Assembly: GCF_000308555.1 (NCBI RefSeq)
Contig: NZ_BAFY01000166.1
Coordinates: 1 to 36,648 of the forward strand
DNA from: Nocardia cyriacigeorgica NBRC 100375
GTDB taxonomy: Bacteria > Actinomycetota > Actinomycetes > Mycobacteriales > Mycobacteriaceae
DNA: 36,648 nt
Reading direction: 5' to 3'
The translations under genes were made by a program, and so were the position numbers. Each line of letters begins with the position of its first letter. Position 1 is the first letter of the stretch. The notes beneath the pieces are model-generated. The model was not told the DNA's origin and did not search any database. It saw only the letters and a program-made list of their open reading frames with translations. Below are positions 7,628-15,771 of this stretch, piece after piece.

Positions 7628-8791
7628 TCATCGCGCGGTCGAGACCCGTTCCAGCACCGGCTCCACCACCCGCGCGGCAATGGGCCCGGCCACCGCCATG
7701 ATCAAGACGTAGGCCGAGGCCAGCGCGGCGAGCTTGCCGTCGATGGCACCGGTGGTGACCGCGAGTCCCGCGATGACGATGGAGAACTCGCCACGCGCCA
7801 CCAGCGCCGCCCCGGCCCTGGCCCGGCCCATCCGCCGGATGCCCTGCCTGCGTGCGCCCCACCAGCCGGTGGCGATCTTGGTGATGGTGGTGATCACCGC
7901 CAGCGCCACCGCCCAGCCCAGCACCGGCGGGATGGCGGTCGGATCGGTATTGAGCCCGAAGGCCACGAAGAAGATCGCGGCGAACAGATCGCGCAGCGGT
8001 TCCAGCAGGCGCACCGCCTCCCGCGCCGTCGACCCCGAGATCGCGATGCCGAGCAGGAAGGCACCCACCGCGGTCGAGACGTTCAGCGCCGACGCCACGC
8101 CGGCCACCAGTAGGGCCGCGCCCAGCAGCTTCAGCAGGAACACCTCGCGGTCGGTGCTGTCCACCACCGCCGAGACGTAGCGTCCGTAGCGCAGCGTCAC
8201 CACCAGCACCACCGTGATCGCGATCAACGCGACGGCCAGCGATTCCAGCCCGCTGACGAAACTCAGCCCGGCCAGCACCGTGGTGAGCACCGGCAGGTAG
8301 ACCGCCATCGTCAGGTCCTCGAAGACCAGGATCGACAGCACCACCGGCGTCTCCCGGTTACCCAGCCGCCCCAGGTCGTTGAGTACCTTCGCGGCGATGC
8401 CGGAGGAGGAGATGTAGGTGACTCCGCCGAGGGTCAGCGCGCCCACCGGGCCCCAGCCCAGCAGCAGCGCCACCACCGCTCCGGGGGTCGCGTTGGCGAC
8501 GATGTCGAGCAGACCGACCGGCCAGGAGCGGCGCATTCCCGTCATCAGCTCGGCGGCGGTGTATTCGAGACCGAGCAGCAACAGCAGCAGGACCACACCG
8601 ATCTCCCCGGCGATATGGCCGAACTCGTTGGCGGCGCCGAGGTGAATCAATCCCCCTTGACCGAAGGCGAGGCCGCCGAGCAGATACAGCGGGATCGGTG
8701 AGAGGCCGAACCGGCCCGCAACCCGGGCGAAGACCCCGAGTGCGAACAACACCGCGCCCAGCTCGATGAGGGCGAGCGCGGTCGTGGACAC
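7628..8791 (-). CDS. CPA2-type monovalent cation/proton antiporter
   Basis: Membrane antiporter of the KefB/KhtU class, probably exchanging K+ or Na+ for protons. The 387-residue protein is almost wholly hydrophobic, with about 12 helices covering the Na_H_Exchanger domain. Recognisable pieces are LLLLLLGLEYTAAELM near the N-terminus, GVTYISSSGIAAKVLNDLG, VLSILVFEDLTMAVYLPVL with the acidic ion-binding ED, and GRARAGAALVARGEFSIVIA late in the domain. No C-terminal RCK/TrkA-N domain is attached. The GTG at 8791 begins four bases after the stop of the upstream TrkA-C gene; an upstream in-frame extension of 26 residues would overlap that gene heavily and is rejected. Regulation by the upstream partner is inferred. 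Confidence 0.9.
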   Translation of the reverse strand: MSTTALALIELGAVLFALGVFARVAGRFGLSPIPLYLLGGLAFGQGGLIHLGAANEFGHIAGEIGVVLLLLLLGLEYTAAELMTGMRRSWPVGLLDIVANATPGAVVALLLGWGPVGALTLGGVTYISSSGIAAKVLNDLGRLGNRETPVVLSILVFEDLTMAVYLPVLTTVLAGLSFVSGLESLAVALIAITVVLVVTLRYGRYVSAVVDSTDREVFLLKLLGAALLVAGVASALNVSTAVGAFLLGIAISGSTAREAVRLLEPLRDLFAAIFFVAFGLNTDPTAIPPVLGWAVALAVITTITKIATGWWGARRQGIRRMGRARAGAALVARGEFSIVIAGLAVTTGAIDGKLAALASAYVLIMAVAGPIAARVVEPVLERVSTAR

Positions 8792-8795
8792 CGGA

Positions 8796-9278
8796 TCAGC
8801 CGTGCGTGAGAATCTTCGCCGCGGCGTCGAGACCGTCGGGCGTCCCGACGACGACGAGCAGGTCACCAACGGTGAAGGTGAAATCCGGCCCCGGTGAGGG
8901 GTGCAGCTGCCCGGCCCGCATCACCGCGACGATGGACACCTTGGTGCGGGTGCGCATCTGCGTTTCACCGAGCGTGCGGCCGCTGTAGGGCGACTCGTCG
9001 GAGATCGGCAACTGACGGGTGGTGATGCCGGGCATGTCGCGATGGTCGTCGTTGAGCCGGGACACCAGCTGCGGCGCACCGAGCAGATTGGCCAGCACGG
9101 CAGCCTCGTCGGTGGTCAACGCGACCTGCGCGGCACAGGCGTCCGGGTCCTCGAGCTTGGACACGATCAGATCGATATCGCCGTCGCGGTGGGCGACGAC
9201 GCCGATCCGGCGCCCGGACTTCACCTCGAAGTCTTTTCGCACCCCGATCCCGGGTAACGCAGTGACATCGACATTCAC
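8796..9278 (-). CDS. TrkA-C (RCK_C) regulatory subunit of antiporter, KhtT-like
   Basis: Soluble regulatory partner of the antiporter encoded directly downstream. The 160-residue protein has an N-terminal region beginning MNVDVTALPGIGVRKDFEV and a C-terminal TrkA_C/RCK_C domain from about residue 88, with PYSGRTLGETQMRTRTKVSI and the closing FTVGDLLVVVGTPDGLDAA. In Bacillus the KhtT/KhtU pair works in the same way, the RCK_C protein gating K+/H+ exchange and binding a nucleotide such as c-di-AMP; ligand binding here is inference. The GTG at 9278 is six bases after TAGCCT, pointing to a leaderless mRNA. The stop is four bases from the antiporter start. Confidence 0.9.
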   Translation of the reverse strand: MNVDVTALPGIGVRKDFEVKSGRRIGVVAHRDGDIDLIVSKLEDPDACAAQVALTTDEAAVLANLLGAPQLVSRLNDDHRDMPGITTRQLPISDESPYSGRTLGETQMRTRTKVSIVAVMRAGQLHPSPGPDFTFTVGDLLVVVGTPDGLDAAAKILTHG

Positions 9279-9284
9279 AAGTCC

Positions 9285-9290
9285 AGGCTA
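9285..9290 (-). promoter_or_regulatory. -10 element for leaderless antiporter operon
   Basis: TAGCCT on the minus strand, then GGACTT, then the GTG at 9278. The six-base spacing matches the pattern at DUF3093 and cei. It would drive both antiporter genes. Confidence 0.55.
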
Positions 9291-9456
9291 ACCGTCGCCG
9301 AACGATCCGCCGAGCGCGCCACGAGCGACCGCGATGCCGCGCTCGCGACGCCGTCCGCCCGCGCTGTCACCAGGGCGGGCGGGTCGGTTGCCGGCACCCG
9401 GCGACTCATCACTTCGGCGGACCCGTGCGACCCGAGCGCTGTGCTGAGATGAGTGG

Positions 9457-10665
9457 GTGAAGTGGTGGACGGCGTTGTCGGCGACGGTGCAGGAGGCGCT
9501 GATCGTCGCGTTCGTGTTCACCCTCGGCGCCGCGCTGTACGGCTTCGGCCTCTACGCCATGACCGAACACAGCTCGCAGACCCCGCTGACGGTGCGGATG
9601 ACGTTGCTCGCGGCGCTGTGCGCGACGAGCATGTGGCGCAGGCGCAAGCCGATGTGGGCATTGGTGGCCGGCCTGGTGCCGCTGCTGATCGACTTCGCGC
9701 TCGGGCCCACGATTCCGATCTGGCTCGTCTACTCCGATCTCGTCTACGCGGGCGTGCTGTACGGGACCCGGCGCCAGGCGCGCGTCGTGGTCGGCGCCGC
9801 CATCACGGCCACCGCCGCCGGGTCGGTGGTCGCGCTGGCCGTCACCGGTGAGTGGCGCGCCATCGTGATCACCCTGCTGGCCTCGTCGGCCTTCCTCGGT
9901 ACGTCGATCTGGTGGGCGCTGACGGTGCGCGCACACAAGGAGACCGCCCAAGCCGAACGGGCCAAGGCCCAGGCGTTGTCGCTGGTGGCCGAACTCGACC
10001 GCCGGGCGGCGATCGCCGATGAACGCAAGACGATGGCGCGCGACCTGCACGATGTGATCGCCGGGCATCTGTCGGCCATCGCGATCCAATCCGAGGCCGC
10101 GCTCGGGCTGCTGGCGCGGCGCGACGGCGGCGACCCGGCGCTGGCCGGAGTGGTCGAATCCATCCGGACCAACAGCGTCAGCGCGCTCCAGGAGATGCGC
10201 ACGATGATCGGCCTGCTGCGCCGCGACGACGGCGCCGAGGATCTGGCCGCCCCGCGCGGGCTGGGTCAGCTGGCACTGCTCGTCGATGCCGCGCGCGCCG
10301 CGGGAAGCACGGTCCGGGTCAACGGCGGTGTGGACCATGCCCTGCCGAGCGCGGTCGATCAGGCCGCCTACCGGATCGTTCAGGAAGCTCTGACCAACGC
10401 CATGAAGCACGCTCCCGGCCAGGAGGTCGACATCCACATCAGCGCCGGCGCGACGACGCTCACCGTCGCCATCCGCAATCCGCTTCCCCACTCGACGAGC
10501 CCGGTCGATCCGGCCGGCCTGCCCCACCGCGGCCTGACCAACATGCGCGAACGCGCGGCGGCGCTGGGCGGAGAGCTCATCGCAGGCGCGTCGGCCCAGG
10601 GGTGGACCGTGCGCGCCGAGCTGCCGGTGTCGGCGCAACCGGTGCCCGGAGGTGAGCGCCGATGA
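9457..10665 (+). CDS. NarL-type sensor histidine kinase
   Basis: Membrane histidine kinase of the HisKA_3 class. The 402 residues begin with four to five hydrophobic helices (about 12-35, 45-58, 66-90, 108-130, 136-156) without a large extracellular loop, so it probably senses a membrane-borne signal. A short helical linker rich in Ala and Glu leads to the dimerisation domain with the phospho-acceptor His198 in MARDLHDVIAGHLSAIA. The HATPase_c domain has the N-box YRIVQEALTNAMKHAPG and the G-box GLTNMRERAAALGGELI. The GTG at 9457 lacks a good Shine-Dalgarno and is moderately uncertain. The ATGA overlap with the response regulator shows translational coupling. Confidence 0.92.
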   Translation: MKWWTALSATVQEALIVAFVFTLGAALYGFGLYAMTEHSSQTPLTVRMTLLAALCATSMWRRRKPMWALVAGLVPLLIDFALGPTIPIWLVYSDLVYAGVLYGTRRQARVVVGAAITATAAGSVVALAVTGEWRAIVITLLASSAFLGTSIWWALTVRAHKETAQAERAKAQALSLVAELDRRAAIADERKTMARDLHDVIAGHLSAIAIQSEAALGLLARRDGGDPALAGVVESIRTNSVSALQEMRTMIGLLRRDDGAEDLAAPRGLGQLALLVDAARAAGSTVRVNGGVDHALPSAVDQAAYRIVQEALTNAMKHAPGQEVDIHISAGATTLTVAIRNPLPHSTSPVDPAGLPHRGLTNMRERAAALGGELIAGASAQGWTVRAELPVSAQPVPGGERR

Positions 10666-11309
10666 CGATCCGGGTGCTGATCGCCGACGACCACAGCGCG
10701 ATCCGCGCCGGGTTACGCATGATCCTCGATGCCGCCGAGGGCATCGAGGTGGTCGGCGAGGCCGCCGACGGTGATGTGGCAGTCGCCCAGGCTCGGGCGC
10801 TGCGACCGGATGTGGTGCTCATGGACGTGCGCATGCCCGGCGTCGACGGCATCGCGGCCACCGCCAGGATCACCGCCGACGGGGTCGCGAAGGTGCTCAT
10901 CCTGACCACCTTCGACCTGGACGAATACGTCTTCCGCACGCTGCGCGCCGGCGCCTCCGGGTTCGTGCTCAAATCGGTGTCCGGCCAGGATTTGGTGGCC
11001 TCGGTGCGTGCGGTCGCCGCCGGGGACGGTGTGCTCGCCCCAGAGGTGACCCGGAAGGTGATCGACGCTTTCGCCGCCGCGCCCAGCGCGCAGACCCACC
11101 GCGAACCCGACGGGCTGGCAGATCTGACCGAACGCGAGCTCGAGGTGCTCGAATGCCTCGGCGACGGGCTGTCCAACGCGCAGATCGCGGCGCGGTTGTT
11201 CATCGGCGAAACGACGGTCAAAACGCACGTCTCACGAGTGCTGACGAAGCTGGGCGTTCGCTCGCGGGTACAGGCGGCGATCCTGGCGCGGGAACTGCGC
11301 GAGGGTTAG
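10662..11309 (+). CDS. NarL/FixJ family response regulator
   Basis: DNA-binding partner of the preceding kinase. The 215-residue protein has a receiver domain (about 1-120) with the acidic pair D9-D10, phospho-acceptor D55 in VVLMDVRMPG, the switch Thr in LILTTFD and the conserved Lys in GFVLKSVS. The C-terminal LuxR-type helix-turn-helix is LTERELEVLECLGDGLSNAQ followed by IAARLFIGETTVKTHVSRVL. The ATG overlaps the kinase stop by four bases. Neighbouring genes do not reveal its target; the DUF952 gene converges with only four bases between the stops. Confidence 0.94.
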   Translation: MTIRVLIADDHSAIRAGLRMILDAAEGIEVVGEAADGDVAVAQARALRPDVVLMDVRMPGVDGIAATARITADGVAKVLILTTFDLDEYVFRTLRAGASGFVLKSVSGQDLVASVRAVAAGDGVLAPEVTRKVIDAFAAAPSAQTHREPDGLADLTERELEVLECLGDGLSNAQIAARLFIGETTVKTHVSRVLTKLGVRSRVQAAILARELREG

Positions 11310-11313
11310 GTGC

Positions 11314-11673
11314 TCAGCGGTCGAGCCGAGCGAACGTTCCGTCCGCGCCGGGCCGGTAATCCTCGACCGCGATGACCGCGGCGGCGGGCAGTGGCCCGTA
11401 CAGGTGCGGGAACAGCATCTCCGGATCGTCGGAGGGCACGCCCTGCTCCCAGCGCACCGGCGATCCCAGCCGGGCCGGATCCAACCGCAGCAGTACCAGG
11501 TCGTGCCGCCCGGCGAAGAGGCGGTTGGCGGGCAGATGCACCTGCTGCGGTGTCGACAGGTGCACGAAGCCCTCGCGGTCGAGCGACGGCGGCCGACGTT
11601 CACCCGCGGTCTCGGCGGCCCGCCATTCTGTGGCAGTACACAGGTGAACCAGAGTGTGAGTGTCATAGGTCAC
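11314..11673 (-). CDS. DUF952 family protein
   Basis: Small soluble protein of the DUF952 family (119 residues). Typical family segments are LVHLCTATEW near the N-terminus, REGFVHLSTPQQV (about 41-53), DLVLLRLDPARLGSPVRWE and FPHLYGPLPAAAVIAVEDY. The fold has been compared with ADP-ribosyltransferase-like or 2'-phosphotransferase folds, but no activity is established and none is claimed here. The start was set at GTG 11673 because GGGAG lies seven bases upstream; an in-frame TTG seven codons earlier would place that Shine-Dalgarno inside the gene. It converges with the response regulator gene. Confidence 0.88.
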   Translation of the reverse strand: MTYDTHTLVHLCTATEWRAAETAGERRPPSLDREGFVHLSTPQQVHLPANRLFAGRHDLVLLRLDPARLGSPVRWEQGVPSDDPEMLFPHLYGPLPAAAVIAVEDYRPGADGTFARLDR

Positions 11674-11947
11674 GGGTAATCTCCCGGTAGACAACTGGAT
11701 CGGCCTGTTCGAGTCGGTGATTCGAGTGGCTTCCCATCCACGACAAGCGTCGTTCGCGCACAGCGAAAAGCACTGGTCGTGTTAGGGAAAACACATTGAT
11801 TCGCTTGCGGGAACAAAGCCCCCGTCCCGAACGTCTGACAGAGTAGTCATACCACTGCTGGGAAGTAGCGGTAGCGAGCCCGCGGAGTGACCACGGGCCC
11901 CACACCAGGTGAACGGTCTGTGTGCCGGGAGCCAGGACGGAGGAGTC

Positions 11948-12142
11948 ATGCCAGGAACCCTGACAAGCACCCCACTGACCGCGGTCGATCGTTGCGACCG
12001 CTGCGGGGCGGCTGCCCGAGTGCGTGCCGTTCTGCCCGCAGGTGGCGAGTTGCTCTTCTGCCAGCACCACGCGAATGAACACATGGACAGGCTGCGTGAG
12101 CTCGACGCCGTGATCGACACGGAATCGGCTCCCGCCCTCTGA
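11948..12142 (+). CDS. small zinc-binding protein, DUF7455-like
   Basis: A 64-residue protein starting MPGTLTSTPLTAVDRCDRCG. CDRCGAAARVRAVL and GGELLFCQHHANEH give four likely metal ligands, CxxC plus a C/H cluster, as in the small actinobacterial DUF7455 proteins. Function is unknown. The ATG at 11948 is preceded by GGAGGAG at ideal spacing, which makes the call firm despite the short length. The 274 bases between it and the DUF952 start probably hold both promoters, but no hexamer stands out. A strong terminator hairpin follows 52 bases after the stop, so the gene is monocistronic. Confidence 0.88.
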   Translation: MPGTLTSTPLTAVDRCDRCGAAARVRAVLPAGGELLFCQHHANEHMDRLRELDAVIDTESAPAL

Positions 12143-12194
12143 CCGCTCCTCGCGTCCGACACAACAGCATCGAACAACCGGATACCGCGTAAAC

Positions 12195-12226
12195 CACAGC
12201 GGGCGACCAGACGGTCGCCCGCTGTG
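12195..12226 (+). terminator. hairpin terminator after the DUF7455-like gene
   Basis: CACAGCGGGCGACC (12195-12208) pairs perfectly with GGTCGCCCGCTGTG (12213-12226) around an AGAC loop. No T-tract follows. The position just downstream of a short gene supports an intrinsic terminator. Confidence 0.85.
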
Positions 12227-12469
12227 CTGTGTTCAGGGGCCGTCCCGGGCCGGCTCCAGCAGTGCCGATGGCTGCCGCTACCGCGATCGAACGCCGCCTC
12301 GTGCCCGCCGCCACCGGCAGCGAGCCGGGGCCTTTCGCCCGCTCCGCTGCGATCAGCCGGGCTCCCCCGTACCGCGATAACCACGCGGTCAGCCGATCGC
12401 CGCCGTAGTGCCGGCCACCGCTGCGACCCACCACCGACAACAGCCGCTGCCTCTACGCCCGCCGAACCA
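12227..12469. other. intergenic stretch without a recognised gene
   Basis: Between the hairpin and the end of the tetR-like gene I see no gene. Together with 12143-12194 the whole gap is 327 bases. A minus-strand open frame crosses it (from 12440) but runs into the hairpin and the antisense of the DUF7455-like gene, has no Shine-Dalgarno and shows no domain. Confidence 0.45.
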
Positions 12470-13225
12470 TCAGCGTGCGGGGAGGATGCCGTCCAGCAAC
12501 GCGTCCAGTCCGAATTCGAAGGCGCCGTCCGGATCGGCGGGCGCCTGATACAGCTCCCCTACCGCGGCACCGACCCGCGAGGCGAGCGGGAATTCGTCGG
12601 CGGGCATCACCTGGGCCAGCAGCGGTCCGTGCACCTCCCACCACCGCGCATCGCTCATCTCGGCCGCCTCGCGCGCCGCGGCGACGGCCATGCGGGCATT
12701 GCCGGTGGCGAACTCGGTCAGCACTGCCACCACCCGGTCCATCTCCACATCGGTCAGCCCGATGCCGTCCACCGCCGCGAGCTGACGTTCGTAGCGGCGC
12801 ATCCGCCCGGGTCCGAGCACCACCCGCCAGGGTGAGACCTCCAGTAGCCATGGATGCGCGATCACCTCGGCGCGCACCTGCCGCGCTACCGCGGCCAAGC
12901 GCTCGCGTGGCGGGGCGTCGGTGGGCAGCGGTTGATCGCCGACCGCGACGGCGTCGACCATCAGCACGGTCAGCGCCCGCATGCTCGGCACGTAGGTGTA
13001 GAGGCTCATCGGGCGCAGTCCCAGTTCGGCGGCCACCGCACGCACCGACAGTTTCGCCAGCCCGTCACGGTCGGCCAATGTGATGGCCGTACGGACCACC
13101 TCGTCGACGCTGACGGCCTGTTTGGGTCCGCGGCCACCGGGGCGCGGCGGAAGCTCGTGACGCCACAGCAGGGCCAGCAGCTGTCCTGCCTGGCCTGCGG
13201 GCTCCGGAGACGGACGATCGGCCAT
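12470..13225 (-). CDS. TetR family transcriptional regulator
   Basis: Repressor-type regulator of 251 residues. An N-terminal tail of about 35 residues ends in RPGGRGPKQAVS, then the helix-turn-helix lies at about 38-84 (VRTAITLADRDGLAKLSVRA and VAAELGLRPMSLYTYVPSM). The C-terminal ligand domain resembles the classical Tet-repressor C-domain family (PWRVVLGPGRMRRYERQLAA, ATGNARMAVAAAREAAEM). The ligand is unknown. The ATG at 13225 follows AAGGAG with four-base spacing. It is divergent from the SNF2 gene across about 100 bases containing two inverted repeats, so it likely represses itself and perhaps the SNF2-SWIM operon. Confidence 0.9.
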   Translation of the reverse strand: MADRPSPEPAGQAGQLLALLWRHELPPRPGGRGPKQAVSVDEVVRTAITLADRDGLAKLSVRAVAAELGLRPMSLYTYVPSMRALTVLMVDAVAVGDQPLPTDAPPRERLAAVARQVRAEVIAHPWLLEVSPWRVVLGPGRMRRYERQLAAVDGIGLTDVEMDRVVAVLTEFATGNARMAVAAAREAAEMSDARWWEVHGPLLAQVMPADEFPLASRVGAAVGELYQAPADPDGAFEFGLDALLDGILPAR

Positions 13226-13244
13226 CGAACTCCTTGTGCCAACG

Positions 13245-13292
13245 GCGGAACAATTCCGCTACGGTGTGCGTTACCAGATTACTCCGTACACC
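13245..13292. promoter_or_regulatory. candidate TetR operators between tetR-like and SNF2 genes
   Basis: Two inverted repeats are seen. GCGGAA-CAA-TTCCGC (13245-13259) is a perfect 6-3-6 palindrome. GGTGTGCG (13263-13270) and CGTACACC (13285-13292) form an 8-base inverted repeat with one mismatch and a 14-base spacer. The second overlaps the promoter at 13271-13299. Binding by the adjacent TetR protein is inferred. Confidence 0.5.
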
Positions 13293-13299
13293 ATACGAT
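13271..13299 (+). promoter_or_regulatory. promoter for the SNF2-SWIM operon
   Basis: TTACCA (13271-13276), a 17-base spacer and TACGAT (13294-13299) make a good SigA-type promoter, with a start near 13306. On the opposite strand TAATCT at 13283-13278 is a possible -10 for the tetR-like gene. Confidence 0.5.
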
Positions 13300-13355
13300 G
13301 ATTTGAGGGGTCCGCTCTGCCCAGCACACAGGCCACCTATCTGCCCGACCGCAAC

Positions 13356-15116
13356 ATGTTCGCCATCTGGACATGGACCGGGCACGGCCCGGGACGTCCG
13401 CCGGGTGAATTCGGCGTACCGGCCGTGCAAGCCCTCGCCGTCCCGACCGGCACCGCGGCGCAGGCCGCGGCGGGCAGCGCGACCGTCGAAGTCGCCGACG
13501 TCGACTGCACGCTGCTCGAACCCGGGGAGTTCGCCGCGGCCGAACTCCCCGAACCGGACGCATCGGTCCGGGCCTGGCGCGACGCGCTCGCCGACGACCC
13601 GGCCGACGAGATACCGCTCCCGCCGGCGGCACACGCCGTGCCGGACGCCACCGGCACCGCGATCCTCTCTGCCCATTACGCGCGCAGCGCCTTCGCCGCC
13701 ACCCGCGCGGTCGCCGGCGAACTACGGGACACGCTGAAGGCCGACCTGCGCCCCTACCAAGCACGCGGAGTCAGCTGGTTGCGCGCGGCGGTCGCCGAGC
13801 ACGGCGGCGCGGTGCTCGCCGACGAGATGGGGCTCGGTAAGACCGTGCAGACGATCGGTTTCCTACTCGGCCGCGCATCCGACGGACCACAGCTGGTGGT
13901 GTGCCCGACCTCGCTGGTGGGCAACTGGGTGCACGAGATACAGCGGTTCGCGCCCGGGCTGCATCCGATCGCCTGGCGTGACGGAGAATTCGATGCCGAG
14001 GCCGGCACGATCGTCGTCACCGGCTATCCGACCTTGCGCCTGCACGGCGCCGGTCTGCGCGAGACCCACTGGGCCACTGCCGTGTTCGACGAGGCACAGG
14101 CCCTGAAGAATCCGCGTACCCAGGTATCCAAGGCCGCCCGCTCGCTCGACGCCGCCGCGACCGTGGCCTTGACCGGCACCCCGGTGGAGAACCACCTCGA
14201 AGAGCTGTGGGCGCTGCTGAATCTGGTCGCGCCACGGCTTTTCGGGCATCGCACCCAGTTCCGGCGACGCTTCGCCCGGCCCATCCAAGAAGGTTCGGCG
14301 ACGGCCGCGGCGCGGCTGCGTGCGGCGATCGAGCCGGTGGTGCTGGCCCGCCGCAAGGATCAGGTCGCCGCATCCCTGCCCGCCAAGATCCACACCGACC
14401 TGCTCTGCGATCTCACAACCGAACAGGAACGGCTCTACGATCAGCTGCTCGACCGCGCCATCGACGACGGGTTCGGCCACGGCGCCCAGCGCCAGAGCCG
14501 AGTCCTGGCCGCGCTGACCGGTCTCAAGCAGGTCTGCAACCATCCCGGCCTGATCACCGGTGAACTCGACGAACTGGCCGGGCGCTCCGGCAAATTCGAT
14601 CTGTGCACCGATATCGTGGCCAACAACCTCGAGCTCGGGGCACCGACCCTGGTGTTCACCCAGTACCGCAAGACCGGCGAGCTGCTGGTCAGGCATTTCG
14701 CCGAGCAGTTCGGGGTGGCCGCGCCGTTCTTCCACGGCGGGCTGAACCAGGCCGAACGCGCCCGGATCGTCAGCGGTTTCCAGGCCGAGGACGGGCCGCC
14801 GGTACTCATCCTGAGCCTGCGCGCGGCAGGGACGGGACTCACGCTCACCCGCGCGGCCGACGTCATCCATTTCGATCGCTGGTGGAATCCAGCGGTCGAG
14901 GCGCAGGCCTCGGACCGGGCGCACCGGATCGGCCAGACCCGCACCGTCACCGTCACCACGCTCACCTCGGGCACCACCGTCGAGGAACACATCGCCGCGA
15001 TGCAACGACGCAAGTCGGCGCTGACCGATCTCGGTGACGCGGCGGGCATCGCCGAACTGGCCCGCCTCGACGACGATCAGCTGATCGAGATCCTGCGCCG
15101 CAAACGGGAGAACTGA
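13356..15116 (+). CDS. SNF2-family ATPase/helicase (compact HelZ-like)
   Basis: Superfamily 2 translocase related to HelZ. From the ATG it has 586 residues. After about 125 poorly recognised residues the SNF2 core starts at LKADLRPYQARGVSWL. Walker A is ADEMGLGKTVQT (about 155-166), motif II is VFDEAQALKN, motif III GTPVENHLEELW. The C-terminal helicase domain has VFTQYRKTGELL, LSLRAAGTGLTLTRA, FDRWWNPAVEAQASDRAHRI and GQTRTVTV. It is much shorter than the roughly 1000-residue HelZ proteins I recall, lacking most of the N-terminal SNF2-associated module. The ATG has no Shine-Dalgarno; a CTG at 13317 preceded by GAGGGG would add 13 residues. The stop overlaps the SWIM gene start by one base. 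Confidence 0.92.
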   Translation: MFAIWTWTGHGPGRPPGEFGVPAVQALAVPTGTAAQAAAGSATVEVADVDCTLLEPGEFAAAELPEPDASVRAWRDALADDPADEIPLPPAAHAVPDATGTAILSAHYARSAFAATRAVAGELRDTLKADLRPYQARGVSWLRAAVAEHGGAVLADEMGLGKTVQTIGFLLGRASDGPQLVVCPTSLVGNWVHEIQRFAPGLHPIAWRDGEFDAEAGTIVVTGYPTLRLHGAGLRETHWATAVFDEAQALKNPRTQVSKAARSLDAAATVALTGTPVENHLEELWALLNLVAPRLFGHRTQFRRRFARPIQEGSATAAARLRAAIEPVVLARRKDQVAASLPAKIHTDLLCDLTTEQERLYDQLLDRAIDDGFGHGAQRQSRVLAALTGLKQVCNHPGLITGELDELAGRSGKFDLCTDIVANNLELGAPTLVFTQYRKTGELLVRHFAEQFGVAAPFFHGGLNQAERARIVSGFQAEDGPPVLILSLRAAGTGLTLTRAADVIHFDRWWNPAVEAQASDRAHRIGQTRTVTVTTLTSGTTVEEHIAAMQRRKSALTDLGDAAGIAELARLDDDQLIEILRRKREN

Positions 15117-15676
15117 TGGGCGACAACGAATTCGGATACACCCGCTGGGGCATGGACTGGGTGCGCCTGGCCGAACCGCTGCGCCAGACCCGGCCAGATC
15201 CGCTGCTGCCGCGAGCGCGCAGCATCGCCCGCAACCACGGCGTACAGGCCACCGTCACCGGCCGGATCGTCAGCGCCCACATCCACCGGGGCGGGCAGGC
15301 GTCGGTGACGCACCTCGAGGTGGCGCCGATGCCGCGGCCAACCATCGACGCGATCGCCGCGATCATCGGCCCCGACCCGGTGACGCTCACCGACGAGATG
15401 CACAAGGGCGTCGTCGACGCCGGCATCACCGCGGCCCCGACGCTGTTCGCGGTCGACTGTTCCTGCTCGGCCCGCACCGACCGCTGTGTGCACCTGCTGG
15501 CCGTGCTCTACGACATGGCCCGCCGCATCGACGAAACCCCACGGCTGGCCCTGGAAATCCAGGGCTACTTCACCGCCGCCGACGCCCCGGCGGGCGCGGA
15601 GACTGCCGCGGAACCGGCCCGCTGGATCCCGATCAACACCCTCGATCCGGTCGGGTGGTTCGAGGTGCCGAGCTGA
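15116..15676 (+). CDS. SWIM zinc-finger protein
   Basis: Partner of the preceding SNF2 ATPase. The 186-residue protein contains a SWIM finger, Cys115-x-Cys117-x6-Cys124-x-His126 (VDCSCSARTDRCVHLLAVLY), which in other proteins binds DNA or protein partners. The N-terminal half (GWGMDWVRLAEPL-like opening, then a segment with VTGRIVSAHIHRGG) resembles other prokaryotic SWIM proteins paired with helicases, for example Rv2102 beside helZ. The C-terminal tail is rich in Ala and Pro and ends WIPINTLDPVGWFEVPS. The ATG lies in a TGATG overlap with the upstream stop, so translation is coupled and the two products likely act together. The substrate is unknown. Confidence 0.9.
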   Translation: MGDNEFGYTRWGMDWVRLAEPLRQTRPDPLLPRARSIARNHGVQATVTGRIVSAHIHRGGQASVTHLEVAPMPRPTIDAIAAIIGPDPVTLTDEMHKGVVDAGITAAPTLFAVDCSCSARTDRCVHLLAVLYDMARRIDETPRLALEIQGYFTAADAPAGAETAAEPARWIPINTLDPVGWFEVPS

Positions 15677-15771
15677 GTTGCGGGCCGAGCGGGCCGATCC
15701 GATCACCAGCGCCTACGCCGCCACCTTCCGCCGCACGGCCGGCCGTCCGCCGGGACGTATTCGCCGAGTGA

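Noticed and set aside
11946..12440. Minus-strand frame of 164 codons downstream of the tetR-like gene
   Set aside because: It runs through a terminator hairpin and antisense to the DUF7455-like gene; no domain, no ribosome-binding site.
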